DNA of 64,000 nt from Spirochaetaceae bacterium (GCA_028821475.1 JAPPGB010000168.1:26908-90907), one strand, 5' to 3'; shown: positions 34,714 through 43,517, numbered from the stretch's first letter. Notes: a model not told the origin generated them from the letters alone. Made by a program: numbers and translations.

Positions 34714-34790
34714 GCTGATGCGAAGCATCAGCTAAAGACGCTGACGCATTCGTGTCAGCTAAAGACGCTGACGCATTCGCGTCAGCGTCT
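34714..34790. terminator. Array of three related hairpins at the 3' end of the antiporter gene
   Basis: Three tandem 26-27 base units, each a hairpin. Unit 1: GCTGATGC, loop GAA, GCATCAGC (34714-34732). Unit 2: GCTGACGC, loop ATTC, GTGTCAGC (34740-34759). Unit 3: AGACGCTGACGC, loop ATTC, then the 12-base complement (34763-34790). Bases differ between units, but paired positions change together, so stems are kept. Unit 3 overlaps the antiporter stop codon at 34782-34784. They probably end or protect the antiporter mRNA; there is no T tract, so a Rho-independent terminator of the classic kind is not certain. Confidence 0.6.
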
Positions 34791-36467
34791 AAGGAACTGA
34801 GACAAGCGCTTGCGCAGCGCCGCGGCGTCGCCGGGGGCGCCGAGTTCGCGGCCGCCGTCGCCGCTCATGGTGCGTGCGATCGCCTGCAGGATCTGCACCT
34901 GCAGACCCTCCTGCCGCGCGGGGGTCAAGACCAGGAACACGAAGCGCACCGGCTCGCCGTCCGGGGCGTCCCAGTCCAGGCCGTGCGGAGCGCGACCGAA
35001 CGCCATCACCGGGCGGCGCAGCGCCTCTATGCGGGCGTGCGGCACCGCGACCCCCTTGCCGATACCCGTCCCCATGAGCTGCTCGCGCTGATCGACCGCC
35101 TCGTTGATCTCGTCCGCGGCCAGGCGGGTGGCGGGCGCCGCGACCAGGCACAGTTCACGGATTGCCGTGAAGCGGTCGCGCGCGCGCAGCGCCGGCAGAA
35201 TGCCATGCTGCGTCAGCAGCCGGACCAGGTCGACTCGCTCGCGGCGCCGGATCGACCAGGACAGCCACGGCGCCACCAGCAGCGCGGAGACGATCGCCGA
35301 GCACACGATAGACACGAAGACCGGCGTGGATATGATCTCGTATTCCAGCGCCACGCCGGCCACCACGATGCCGGTGACGCCGCTCGGGGTGAAGGCGATG
35401 CCGATCGACACCCGGTCGGCGGCGGAGATGTCGCGTCCCAGGGCGCCCAGCCAGGCGCCGCCGAACTTGGCGGCGATCGATACCACGGTTACGAAGACGA
35501 CCAGTCCGATGTCGAAGTTGGCGATGAAGTCGAGGTGCAGAGCCAGACCCGCGAAGTACAGCGGCACGAAGATGGAGTGCACCATCTGGCCGATGATCTC
35601 GCGCGTTCGCTCGGTCAGGTGACGCGCCTCGCCCGCCATGATCCCGGCCAGGAAGAAGCCGAACAGCGCGGTCAGTCCGACCGCCTGGGTCAGCGCGCCG
35701 GAGGCCAGCCCCAGGCAGCACACGAAGGTCAGCATGGCGCCCGGATTCCCGGACATGCGGGTGCTGATGCGTGCCACCGCGCCGTCCACCAGGCGCAGGC
35801 CGAGCGTGAGCGCGAAAGCGGTAAAGGCGAAGGTGAATACGAGCAGGAATGCAATCGCGCCCAGATTCAGCGCCGAGGTGGTGGCCACGGCCAGCACCAG
35901 GCTGAACACGATCCAGGCCAGGATGTCGTTGACCGCGTACCCGCACAGCGTCACCAGGCCCAGGTCGCTCTTCACCAGGTCCAGGTCGTGCAGCACGCGC
36001 GCGATGATCACCATCGCGCTGATCGCCATCGTGGTGCCCAGGAACAAGGCGAAGATGATGCGCCGGTCGGGATCCGCCAGCACGCTGTCCGGCAACAGGA
36101 ACGACAGTGCCGAGCCGACCGCCAACGGCACCAGCACGCCGATGATGCCGATGCGCAGCGCCGGCCCGCGCGCCCGCCACGCCGCGCTTACGTCCACGTG
36201 CAGGCCGGTTTCCAGGAGCAGGAACAGCACCCCGAACCAGGACACCACGTCCAGCATGCTGCGCTGCACCGCATCGGGGGGAAACAGCGTCGCGTGCAAC
36301 TCCGGAAACGCCCGCCCGAGCAGTGTCGGGCCGAGCAACACTCCGACCAGGATCTCGCCCACGATCGGCGCCTGACCAAGGCGGCGCAGCACCTCGCCGG
36401 CGCCGCGCGCCAACACGAGCAGCACCAGCACCTGGACCAGGAACACCAGCAAGTTGTGTTCAGTCAT
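34782..36467 (-). CDS. CPA2-type cation:proton antiporter fused to a PTS EIIA-like domain
   Basis: 561 residues. About ten to twelve hydrophobic segments fill residues 1-395 and carry CPA2 landmarks: PIVGEILVGVLLGP, FLLLETGLHVD, GYAVNDILAWIVF (the ND ion-site motif) and FAPSGVTG-like FTPSGVTGIV. Residues of about 415-561 form an EIIA(fructose/nitrogen)-type domain with GIGKGVAVPHARI, where the His (about 475) is the phosphorylated residue of PTS proteins. It would exchange Na+ or K+ for H+ across the inner membrane, with the EIIA domain as sensor. No PTS sugar permease is in the window, so a regulatory (nitrogen PTS-like) input is more likely than sugar transport. Confidence 0.88.
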   Translation of the reverse strand: MTEHNLLVFLVQVLVLLVLARGAGEVLRRLGQAPIVGEILVGVLLGPTLLGRAFPELHATLFPPDAVQRSMLDVVSWFGVLFLLLETGLHVDVSAAWRARGPALRIGIIGVLVPLAVGSALSFLLPDSVLADPDRRIIFALFLGTTMAISAMVIIARVLHDLDLVKSDLGLVTLCGYAVNDILAWIVFSLVLAVATTSALNLGAIAFLLVFTFAFTAFALTLGLRLVDGAVARISTRMSGNPGAMLTFVCCLGLASGALTQAVGLTALFGFFLAGIMAGEARHLTERTREIIGQMVHSIFVPLYFAGLALHLDFIANFDIGLVVFVTVVSIAAKFGGAWLGALGRDISAADRVSIGIAFTPSGVTGIVVAGVALEYEIISTPVFVSIVCSAIVSALLVAPWLSWSIRRRERVDLVRLLTQHGILPALRARDRFTAIRELCLVAAPATRLAADEINEAVDQREQLMGTGIGKGVAVPHARIEALRRPVMAFGRAPHGLDWDAPDGEPVRFVFLVLTPARQEGLQVQILQAIARTMSGDGGRELGAPGDAAALRKRLSQFLRR

Positions 36468-36576
36468 CTATCGAGCCCATCCCCGGGCCGCATTATAACG
36501 GTACGGCGACCAGAGAATATGTACCCGTTCGCGCCCCGTCCGCGTAGGCCGTGTGGGGGCGGGCGGCGGGCTGTGT

Positions 36577-36588
36577 TATACTTGCTCC
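36577..36588 (+). promoter_or_regulatory. Near-consensus -10 box six bases from a start codon
   Basis: TATACT at 36577-36582 in a G+C-rich region is followed after six bases by GTG 36589. There is no room for a ribosome site, so the mRNA should be leaderless. No clear -35 box is seen, and the next upstream G-rich stretch (36551-36570) may instead form structure. Confidence 0.5.
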
Positions 36589-36879
36589 GTGGGTCACTGT
36601 CACGCGTGCGGCGCCGCGTTGCCGCGCGACCTGCCGATCTTTCGCGAGACCGAGTGTCCGCGGTGCAGCAAGCCGCTCAAGGTGTGCCTGAACTGCACGT
36701 TCTACGAGAGAGGGCTGCAGTGGGATTGCCGCGAGTCGATCGCCGAGCCGGTGCATGACAAGGAGCGCGCCAACTTCTGCGACTACTTCCGGCTGCGCGA
36801 GGGATCGGCCGCGCCGGGAGGCCTGGTCCAGGAGCGCGCCGAGCAGGCACGGGATGCATTCGACAGCCTCTTCGAGTAG
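36589..36879 (+). CDS. Small zinc-ribbon protein of unknown function
   Basis: 96 residues from GTG 36589. Two CxxC pairs lie in the first third (CHACG, CPRC), with further cysteines in VCLNCTFYERG and a WDCRESIAEPV-KERANFCDYF ending, eight cysteines in all and a typical double treble-clef or zinc-ribbon spacing. The conserved WDC...ANFCDYF block is one I associate with small spirochaete proteins of unknown role; that is recollection, not a search. The acidic C-terminal helix ends at Glu. It lies 93 bases before the sigma factor gene on the same strand, so a link to transcription is possible but unproven. Confidence 0.7.
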   Translation: MGHCHACGAALPRDLPIFRETECPRCSKPLKVCLNCTFYERGLQWDCRESIAEPVHDKERANFCDYFRLREGSAAPGGLVQERAEQARDAFDSLFE

Positions 36880-36972
36880 AGAGCATCCATTCTACCGAAA
36901 CATTACGAACTCTTAACGGTCCATTCAAACCATCTTCAATCGGTGGTTGCATGCTGATTGCATGGAGGTTGT

Positions 36973-37803
36973 ATGGACACGACACCGTTAGCTGACTACC
37001 TCAGCGACCTCAAGCGCCACCCGCTGCTGACCAGAGAGGAGGAGCGGCGGTACGCGCGCGCGGCGCGTGACGGCGACGAGCAGGCCAAGGAGAAGCTGGT
37101 CAACAGCAACCTCCGCTTCGTGGTGAACATCTCGCGGCAGTATCAGAACCGCGGCATTCCGCTGTCCGACCTGGTCAGCGAGGGCAACATCGGACTACTC
37201 AAGGCGGTGGACAAGTTCGATCCCGAGCGCGGCTACCACTTCACCACCTACGCCGTGTGGTGGATCCGCCAGTCGATCATGAAGGCGCTCGAAGCGCAGT
37301 CGCGTTCGATCCGCCTGCCGGCCCACGCCGCCAGCGTGGTGGAGCGCATCGGCTGGGCGCGCTCCGAATTGCGCCAACGCCAGCGCCGTGAGCCGACCAC
37401 CGATCAGATCGCGCGCTTCCTGGGCCTGCCGGTGCAGCGCGTTGCCGACCTGATGTCGGTGTCGCGCGACCCGCTGTCCCTCGAATCGCCGGCATTCGAC
37501 GAGGACGTCCCCGCCGAACTCGGCGACTCGGTACGCGACAAGGCGGGCCGCTCCCCCGAGGAGGAGGCGATGGCCAACGTGCTCAAGGCGGACATCAACT
37601 ACGTGCTCGGCAGCCTGACGCGGCGCGAGTCGGACATCGTGCAGAGCCGGTTCGGCCTCAACGGCCGGCAGCGGCTCACCCTCAACGAGCTCGGCCGGCG
37701 CTACCGTCTGACCAAGGAGCGGGTGCGCCAGATCGAGAAGCGCGCCCTGGAGCGGCTGCAGGTGTCGCTGCAGGCGCGCATGCTGCACGGCTACCTGGAG
37801 TAG
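36973..37803 (+). CDS. Sigma-70 family RNA polymerase sigma factor (small RpoD/RpoS-type)
   Basis: 276 residues from ATG 36973, with GGAGG five bases upstream. Region 1.2 (ADYLSDLKRHPLLT), region 2 with NLRFVVNISRQYQNRG and the -10-reading TTYAVWWIRQSI, region 3 (GRSPEEEAMANV linker) and region 4.2 (LTLNELGRRYRLTKERVRQIE) are all present; the long region 1.1 of primary sigma factors is lacking. Length and domains fit a group 2 factor like RpoS or an SigA paralogue. The preceding 93 bases are notably A+T-richer and contain the direct repeat TTGCATG/ATTGCATG, likely the gene's promoter region, although no convincing -35/-10 pair was found. Confidence 0.9.
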   Translation: MDTTPLADYLSDLKRHPLLTREEERRYARAARDGDEQAKEKLVNSNLRFVVNISRQYQNRGIPLSDLVSEGNIGLLKAVDKFDPERGYHFTTYAVWWIRQSIMKALEAQSRSIRLPAHAASVVERIGWARSELRQRQRREPTTDQIARFLGLPVQRVADLMSVSRDPLSLESPAFDEDVPAELGDSVRDKAGRSPEEEAMANVLKADINYVLGSLTRRESDIVQSRFGLNGRQRLTLNELGRRYRLTKERVRQIEKRALERLQVSLQARMLHGYLE

Positions 37804-38133
37804 GAAGAGCGCGCGCTCCGGCGGCGGGCCGCCGGCGCCGGAGCCGCTCGGACAGGACGGCTATGGTGCGGCGCAGCACCGCCTTTTCCCTCCCGGTGCG
37901 TTGATCGAGCTGATTCAGCAGGCGCAGGCGCAGGTGTTCGAGTTCGCGCTCCCGGCGCGCGGCGTAGTGCTCGGCGCTGCCGTCGCATCCAGCCATGGGT
38001 GGCAGCGTAATCGATGCTGGTGCAAACGGTACAGTTCGCTATACTCACCGATTGATACGGCAAGTCCGAGAATCTTGTATAGGGGATACGCCCCGTGCAT
38101 GGGTTGTCGTGCGCTTGGCGTCGAGGAGGGACC
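37804..38133. promoter_or_regulatory. Intergenic region with a promoter before msrA
   Basis: A 330-base gap. TATACT at 38040-38045 and TATAGG near 38077 in a locally A+T-rich stretch (38000-38090) are candidate -10 boxes for the msrA operon. On the minus strand ATG 37996 opens a short frame (MAGCDGSAEHYAARRERELEHL) with coiled-coil-like Leu/Arg periodicity that overlaps the sigma gene end; it lacks a ribosome site, and I do not call it a gene. Nothing else is recognisable. Confidence 0.45.
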
Positions 38134-38712
38134 GTGCCTGACGATCTGAATCATGGTGATGACCTGAGTCATGGTGGCCGGCAGGCGTCGCAGTCGATGG
38201 CGACTCTCGGTGGCGGCTGTTTCTGGTGCGTGGAGGCGGTGTACCTGCGCGTGGCCGGGGTGAGTGCTGCGGTGTCCGGCTACGCGGGCGGCGCCGTCCA
38301 CAATCCAACCTACGAAGCGGTGTGCAGCGGACGGACCGGGCATGCCGAGGTGGTGCAGATCACCTTCGATGCCGGCGTGGTGAGCTACGAACGGATCCTG
38401 GAGCTGTTCTGGCACTCCCACGACCCCACCACGCTCAATCGGCAGGGCCATGACGTCGGCACCCAGTACCGGTCGATCATCCTGACCCACGACGACTACC
38501 AGCAACGCTGCGCGGTGGCGTCTCGCGAACAGGCCCGGAAGCTGTTCCGGCGCCCGATCGTGACCGGGATCGAGCCGCTGCAGCGTTTCTACCCCGCGGA
38601 GTCCTATCACCAGGACTACTACGCGCGCAACGCACGCGCCCCATACTGCCGGGTGGTGATCGAGCCCAAGCTGCGCAAGCTCACGCGGCAGCGCCAGCTC
38701 GTGCGAGGTTGA
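38134..38712 (+). CDS. msrA: Peptide-methionine (S)-S-oxide reductase
   Basis: 192 residues from GTG 38134, chosen for the GAGGAGGG ribosome site seven bases upstream. The active site GGGCFWC (Cys at about residue 30) is the MsrA signature, with YAGG, GHAEVVQITFD, FWHSHDPT and GTQYRS following in the family order. It repairs oxidised methionine in proteins, using thioredoxin, in the cytosol. The first 20 residues (His/Asp-rich) are not conserved. It is one base from the glycosyltransferase gene, so both are expressed together. Confidence 0.92.
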   Translation: MPDDLNHGDDLSHGGRQASQSMATLGGGCFWCVEAVYLRVAGVSAAVSGYAGGAVHNPTYEAVCSGRTGHAEVVQITFDAGVVSYERILELFWHSHDPTTLNRQGHDVGTQYRSIILTHDDYQQRCAVASREQARKLFRRPIVTGIEPLQRFYPAESYHQDYYARNARAPYCRVVIEPKLRKLTRQRQLVRG

Positions 38713-38713
38713 C

Positions 38714-39985
38714 ATGCAGCGGCGCAACATCGGATTCCTGTCGTTCCGCATCGCCGGCACCGACGGCGTGTCCCTGGAAATCGACAAGTGGGCCACCGTG
38801 TTCGAACGCATGGGCCACGACAACTACTACTGCGCGGGCGAACTCGATACCCCCGAGGAGCGCTCGCTGCTGCTGCCCAAGGCGCACTTCACCCACCCGG
38901 AGGTGGAGGAGATTCAACGCCACCTGTTTCATACCGATGTCCGTCCACGGGCGGTAACGAGCCGCATTCACGAGCTGCGCGACGAGCTCAAGCGCGGCAT
39001 CTACGAGTTCATCGAGCGGTTCTCGATCGACGTCCTGGTGCCGGAGAATACGCTTGCGATTCCGCTCAACATCGCGTTCGGCCTGGCCATCGCCGAGGTG
39101 ATCGCCGAGACCCGCATCCCCACCATCGGCCACCACCACGACTTTACCTGGGAACGCAAGCGGTTCATGTTGAACGGCATCTCCGACTACCTGCGCAACG
39201 CCTACCCGCCGCGGCTGCACTCGATTACCCACGTGGTGATAAACAGCACCGCGCGCAACCAGTTGGCGCTGCGCTCGGGAGCCAACTCGCACCTGATTCC
39301 CAACGTCATGGACTACGACCACCCGCCCGTGGGAGTGGACGGCTACAATGCGGACGTACGCGAAGCTCTCGGGATCGGGCCCGAGGATACCCTGGTGCTG
39401 CAGCCGACCCGCGTCGTGCAGCGCAAGGGAATCGAGCACGCCATCGAGCTGGTACGACGCCTGGAGAAGAAGGACAACGCGGTGCTGGTGATCTCGCACG
39501 CGTCGGGCGACGAGGGCTTTTCCTACGAGGGCCGCGTGCGCAGCTACGCGGAGCTGCTCGGCGTGCGCGCGCTGTTCGTGGAAGAGATCATCAACGACCG
39601 GCGCGGCGACTGCGGCGACGGCCGCAAGGTCTACACGCTCGACGACGTCTATCCGCATGCCGATCTGGTCACCTACCCGTCGCTGGTCGAGGGGTTCGGC
39701 AACGCCTTCCTGGAGGCGGTCTACCACCGCAAGCCGGTTTTCGTGAACAACTACCCGGTGTTCGCGTACGACATCAGGCCGCGCGGGTTCAAAGTCGCGC
39801 TGATGGAGCAGTTCATCACCGAGTCGGAGGTGGCGGAGGTGGAACGGTTTCTGAACGACGACGAGTACCGTCGGGAGGCGGTGGAGCACAACTACGCGAT
39901 CGCGCGGGCACATTACTCCTACCGCGTGCTGCAGGCCAACCTGACCCACATCATGATGGAGTTCTTCGGCATCGACGAAGTGTAG
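38714..39985 (+). CDS. GT4-type glycosyltransferase, MggS-like
   Basis: 423 residues. The N-terminal domain starts NIGFLSFRIAGTDGVSLEI, binding the acceptor, and the C-terminal GT-B domain has QPTRVVQRKGIEHAIEL and the donor-site EGFGNAFLEA (E-x7-E type, about residue 328). The whole pattern, with GHHHDFTWER, resembles mannosylglucosylglycerate synthase, an enzyme making a compatible solute; I make that link from memory and hold it loosely. It lacks membrane segments. Coupled to msrA (one-base gap), which would suit a stress-protection operon. Confidence 0.75.
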   Translation: MQRRNIGFLSFRIAGTDGVSLEIDKWATVFERMGHDNYYCAGELDTPEERSLLLPKAHFTHPEVEEIQRHLFHTDVRPRAVTSRIHELRDELKRGIYEFIERFSIDVLVPENTLAIPLNIAFGLAIAEVIAETRIPTIGHHHDFTWERKRFMLNGISDYLRNAYPPRLHSITHVVINSTARNQLALRSGANSHLIPNVMDYDHPPVGVDGYNADVREALGIGPEDTLVLQPTRVVQRKGIEHAIELVRRLEKKDNAVLVISHASGDEGFSYEGRVRSYAELLGVRALFVEEIINDRRGDCGDGRKVYTLDDVYPHADLVTYPSLVEGFGNAFLEAVYHRKPVFVNNYPVFAYDIRPRGFKVALMEQFITESEVAEVERFLNDDEYRREAVEHNYAIARAHYSYRVLQANLTHIMMEFFGIDEV

Positions 39986-40069
39986 GTGCAGAGGCCGCGC
40001 TGCTCGGGTCCGGGGGTCCGGGGCGGGCGCGTGCGGCGGCCCGCCCCGCCGGTGTAGGGTAGCGGCGCC

Positions 40070-41248
40070 ATGAAGATCACCGCCGTCAAGAGCTTTCCGG
40101 TGTGGGCCGGCCATCGCAACCTGTTCGTGCTCAAGGTCGAGAGCGACGACGGCTCCTACGGCTACGGCGAAGCGGGGCTGAGCGGCCGCGAGCTGGCGGT
40201 GCAGGGCGCCGTCGACCACTTCCGGCGCTTCCTGATCGGCCAGGATCCGCGCCGCATCGGCGCCCTCTGGCAGCGCGTCTACCGCAGCCAGTACTTCGAG
40301 GGCGGGCGGGTGCTGACCGCGGCGCTGTCGGCGATCGACATCGCCCTGCACGACCTGGTGGCGCGCAGCCTCGGCGTGCCGGTGTACCAGCTTCTGGGCG
40401 GCAAGCAGCGCGAACGGGTGCCGTGCTTCGTGACCACCACCACGCAGCCGGGGCCGGGCGTCGTGGAGGAGGTGGAGCGGCTGGTCGCGGCGGGCTGGAC
40501 CTGCATCCGCACCGGCATCGGCTACCCGAAGGTAACTGAAGCGTACGAGGGAGACGGGCGCCCCGATCCGGTGTTCGAGCCGCGGGTGTCGATGGCGCAC
40601 ACCGCCGAGTGGCTGGTCAAGGTGCGCGCGGCGGTGGGCCGGCGCGCCGCACTTGGCATCGACTACCACCACCGGCTGTCGGTGGGCGAGGCGGCCTCGT
40701 TCTGCCAGTCGATGCCGGTCGGCACGCTCGACTTCCTGGAGGAACCGATCCGCGACGAGACGCCGGAGGCATACGAGGCGCTGCAGCGGATGACCCCGGT
40801 GCCGATGGCGATCGGCGAGGAGTTCGCCAGCAAGTGGCAGTTCCTGCCCTACCTGGAACGCGGCATTGCCGCCTACGCCAGGCTGGACCTGTGCAACGTG
40901 GGCGGCTTTACCGAGGCAATGAAGGTGATCGGCCTGTGCGAGGCGCACTACATCGACCTGATGCCGCACAACCCGCTCGGCCCGGTCAGCACGGCGGCTT
41001 GCATCCACCTGGCGGCGGCCACCCCGCTGTTCGCCTGGCTGGAGGAGCGCTCGCCCGAGCTGGGGTTCCACTTCGACCCCGAGCTGTTCCCGGTGCAGCC
41101 GAAACTCGACGGGGTGACCCACCGCGTGCCCGACACGCCCGGCCTGGGCGTCGAGTTCAACGAGGAAGCGCCGGCGGTCAAGAAAGCGTTCGAGTTCTGG
41201 GAAAACCCCCACCTCCGCCGCCGCGACGGCTCCCACACCAACTGGTAA
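40070..41248 (+). CDS. Enolase-superfamily sugar-acid dehydratase (mandelate racemase type)
   Basis: 392 residues. Capping domain residues 1-120 (LKVESDDGSYGYGEAG), then a TIM barrel with metal ligands in LGIDYHHRLS (Asp), FLEEPIRDE (Glu) and PMAIGEEFAS (Glu), and the catalytic His in DLMPHNPLGPV. The His at HHRLS after Asp and the His-Asn-Pro motif are those of the galactonate dehydratase/mandelate racemase subgroup, which remove water from acid sugars to give 2-keto-3-deoxy sugars. TAGGGT lies nine bases upstream. The importer genes converge from the other side, separated by a hairpin. Confidence 0.88.
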   Translation: MKITAVKSFPVWAGHRNLFVLKVESDDGSYGYGEAGLSGRELAVQGAVDHFRRFLIGQDPRRIGALWQRVYRSQYFEGGRVLTAALSAIDIALHDLVARSLGVPVYQLLGGKQRERVPCFVTTTTQPGPGVVEEVERLVAAGWTCIRTGIGYPKVTEAYEGDGRPDPVFEPRVSMAHTAEWLVKVRAAVGRRAALGIDYHHRLSVGEAASFCQSMPVGTLDFLEEPIRDETPEAYEALQRMTPVPMAIGEEFASKWQFLPYLERGIAAYARLDLCNVGGFTEAMKVIGLCEAHYIDLMPHNPLGPVSTAACIHLAAATPLFAWLEERSPELGFHFDPELFPVQPKLDGVTHRVPDTPGLGVEFNEEAPAVKKAFEFWENPHLRRRDGSHTNW

Positions 41249-41260
41249 CTGAGCATGCAT

Positions 41261-41291
41261 AGCAGGCGCGACCGGTTAGGCCGCGCCTGCT
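41261..41291. terminator. Hairpin between converging genes
   Basis: Ten-base perfect stem AGCAGGCGCG / CGCGCCTGCT with an 11-base loop containing ACCGGT. It sits 13 bases after the dehydratase stop and 22 bases before the binding-protein stop, so it can act in both directions. No T tract on either side. Confidence 0.6.
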
Positions 41292-41312
41292 CGGAACTGA
41301 ATCGGATGGTTG

Positions 41313-43322
41313 CTACTGGCGGAAGAAGAGCTGGTCGCCCCAGTAGTTGAGGCCGATCGGCCACTCCACGCCGATGCTGTACTCCTTGGGCACGTTGCCG
41401 ATGTTGCTGCGCGAGATGTAGATGGTCGGGCTCATGCCCACCACGCCGATCGCCCACAGCTTTTCGGCTTGCAGTGCCGAGATGTTGGTGGCCAGCTCGA
41501 CGTACTCGGGGGAGCCGAACTCGGTGACGCGGATCGCCCACGACCACTCGTCCAGGTCCTTGATTTCCTGCGGCGGCTCCCAGCCGGGCATCTCGCCGCC
41601 GAAGTCGGCCAGCGTGTGGGTGCCGGCCTTGATGGCGGCGTTGGCGGCCAGCCACTTGCCCCACTGCCAGCCCCAGCCGTTGTCGGTGCCGCACGGCATC
41701 CAGCGCGAGTCCGCGGTGACGCCGCGCGAGCGGTTGCAGGTGAACTGCTCGCCGCCGCCGGTGATGTAGTTGCCCGTTTCCGACGCCTCGCCGATGCCGC
41801 TCGCGCGTACGTCGTGCTCGTTCAGCGTGCGGGTGACGTTGCGCGACTGGCCGGTCTCCACCTTCAGCAGCACCTTGACGCCAACCGCCTCCCAGTACTC
41901 CTTGATCAGTTCCATCGCCGGGACCGGAGTGCCCTCGGCGTACTCGATCAGGATCTGCAGCTCCTCGCCGCCGGGAGCGTGCCGGAATCCGTCCCGGCTG
42001 CGCTCGGTCATGCCGATCTCGTCGAGCAGGGCGTTGGCCTGATCCGGGTCGTAGTCGGCCCATGCATTGCCCCACTCCTCCTGGTAGTAGCTGTGCACCG
42101 GCGGCACCGCCGCCTGCCGCGCCGTCGACAGGCCGAAGAACACCTGCTCGTTCACCTCGTCGCGGTTGATGGCCAGCGACAGGGCCTGCCGGAAGCGCAC
42201 GTCCTGGTACAGCTCCGCCCGCCATTCCTGCTCGTGGTTCTGGTTCAGGACCAGGCCCACCTCGGCGGCGGACAGCCCGGGAATCAGCGTCACCGTGTAG
42301 CCCCCGGCCTCCTCGTTCTCCTTGTACAGGGCGAAGTTCTCCAGGCTGGTCTGGCCGTACGCCAGATCCGCCTCGCCGCCGATGATCTTGAGGTTGTACA
42401 CCTCCTTCTCGACCACCGTGGAAACGACGCGGTCGATGTAGGGGAGCTGGTTGCCGGCGGTGTCGACGCGCAGGTAGTAGGGGTTGCGCTCGAACACCCG
42501 CACGGTGGGCGTGATCTCGGTGAACCGCCACGCCTGGATCACCGGCAGGTCGAGGTCGGTCGACGGTTTCCAGAAGAAGTGATCGGTGAACGCCTGCTGC
42601 CAGGTCTCGTGCCCCTCCTCCTTGGCCACCTCGTTGGCCTTGTCGTTGAAGTCGATGTGCCACTTCTTGAGGTAGTGCTTGGGCTTCAGCATCTCCCAGT
42701 CGCCGCCGTGCCAGGTAGCCAGCTTGACCAGCATCTCGGGATGCGGCGAGTCGAACTCCAGGCGCACGGTCTGCGCGTCGACTGCCACCGCGTTGGTCAC
42801 GAACGGGCTCTTCTTGTAGGTCACCACCTCGGGGTGGTTGTGCATCGACATGAACTGGAACACCACGTCGTCCGAGCTGATGGGATGGCCGTCGGACCAC
42901 TTGTGTCCCTCGCGCAGGGTGATCGTCACCGAGGTGTTGTCGGCGCCCATCTGCACCGATTCGGCCACGTCGGGCAGCAGCTTCCCGTCGACCCCCTTGA
43001 GCATGTAGGGGCCGCGCTCGACGCTCTCGGTCATGTCCTGCCACGGCCAGTTGTCGAGGGCGAACACGCGCACCGTGCCGCCGTACGTGCCCACCTCGTC
43101 GATCGGGGTGCGTACCGACGGGTTCAGCGGCAACCGCTCGTCCACCGGCGGCAGTTCGCCCGCTGCCACCAGGGCGGCCAGCATCGGCGCCTCGCCATAC
43201 TTGCCCGTGCGCTCGGCGGCCATCTCTGCGCCGCTCGCACCCTCTTCGGCGCCGCCGGCGAACGCCAGCGGCGAGCAGACCAGCAGCACCGCCGCGATCA
43301 GCATGAACTGTCTCTTGATCAT
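41313..43322 (-). CDS. Family 5 solute-binding protein of an oligopeptide/oligosaccharide ABC importer
   Basis: 669 residues from ATG 43322, with GGAGGAG six bases upstream. A signal peptide (MIKRQFMLIAAVLLVCSPLAFA) ends before GGAEEG. The family 5 fold is shown by VGTYGGTVRVF, LREGHKWSDGHPISSDDVVF, NPYYL-like FERNPYYLRVD and FRQALSLAINRDEV. It is longer than typical DppA/OppA (about 530), as in the branch often linked to oligosaccharide uptake. It would deliver substrate outside the inner membrane to the permeases at 44773 and 45902. A Fic gene now lies between it and them. ATPase subunits are not in the window. Confidence 0.9.
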   Translation of the reverse strand: MIKRQFMLIAAVLLVCSPLAFAGGAEEGASGAEMAAERTGKYGEAPMLAALVAAGELPPVDERLPLNPSVRTPIDEVGTYGGTVRVFALDNWPWQDMTESVERGPYMLKGVDGKLLPDVAESVQMGADNTSVTITLREGHKWSDGHPISSDDVVFQFMSMHNHPEVVTYKKSPFVTNAVAVDAQTVRLEFDSPHPEMLVKLATWHGGDWEMLKPKHYLKKWHIDFNDKANEVAKEEGHETWQQAFTDHFFWKPSTDLDLPVIQAWRFTEITPTVRVFERNPYYLRVDTAGNQLPYIDRVVSTVVEKEVYNLKIIGGEADLAYGQTSLENFALYKENEEAGGYTVTLIPGLSAAEVGLVLNQNHEQEWRAELYQDVRFRQALSLAINRDEVNEQVFFGLSTARQAAVPPVHSYYQEEWGNAWADYDPDQANALLDEIGMTERSRDGFRHAPGGEELQILIEYAEGTPVPAMELIKEYWEAVGVKVLLKVETGQSRNVTRTLNEHDVRASGIGEASETGNYITGGGEQFTCNRSRGVTADSRWMPCGTDNGWGWQWGKWLAANAAIKAGTHTLADFGGEMPGWEPPQEIKDLDEWSWAIRVTEFGSPEYVELATNISALQAEKLWAIGVVGMSPTIYISRSNIGNVPKEYSIGVEWPIGLNYWGDQLFFRQ

Positions 43323-43461
43323 CTCTCCTCCTTCGTGGAGCCTTGGTATTTCAGGGCTGATCGTTGGGCGAGAGCCGCCGCTTGTCAACCACCTCCCGAA
43401 CGCGGGAGAACGCGGGGGTCCGGGTGTAGCTGCTCGTCGAGTTGGCGCGCCGGCCGCGAGC

Positions 43462-43517
43462 GTGGGCCATAGACTTCGTCCCTATGGCCCACGGGAGCCG
43501 GGTATCGTGGGCTATGG
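43462..43517. repeat. Inverted repeat downstream of the Fic gene
   Basis: GTGGGCCATAG at 43462-43472 and its exact complement at 43482-43492, nine bases between; a third, weaker copy GTGGGCTATGG lies at 43507-43517. The same 11-base family (with one change, C to G in the middle) flanks the other side of the Fic gene at 44714-44749. As an isolated hairpin it could end Fic transcription; the sequence sharing suggests a second role. Confidence 0.75.

Noticed and set aside
34714..34790. CRISPR-like array
   Set aside because: Units differ in sequence, are adjacent without unique spacers, and there are only three.
37682..37996. Minus-strand 104-codon frame with coiled-coil-like residues, overlapping the sigma factor 3' end
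   Set aside because: No ribosome site, overlaps a certain gene, and the second half is an antisense shadow of the sigma factor gene.
38681..41260. Minus-strand frame of 859 codons opposite the glycosyltransferase and dehydratase genes
   Set aside because: His/Val/Gln-rich antisense shadow of two well-supported plus-strand genes.
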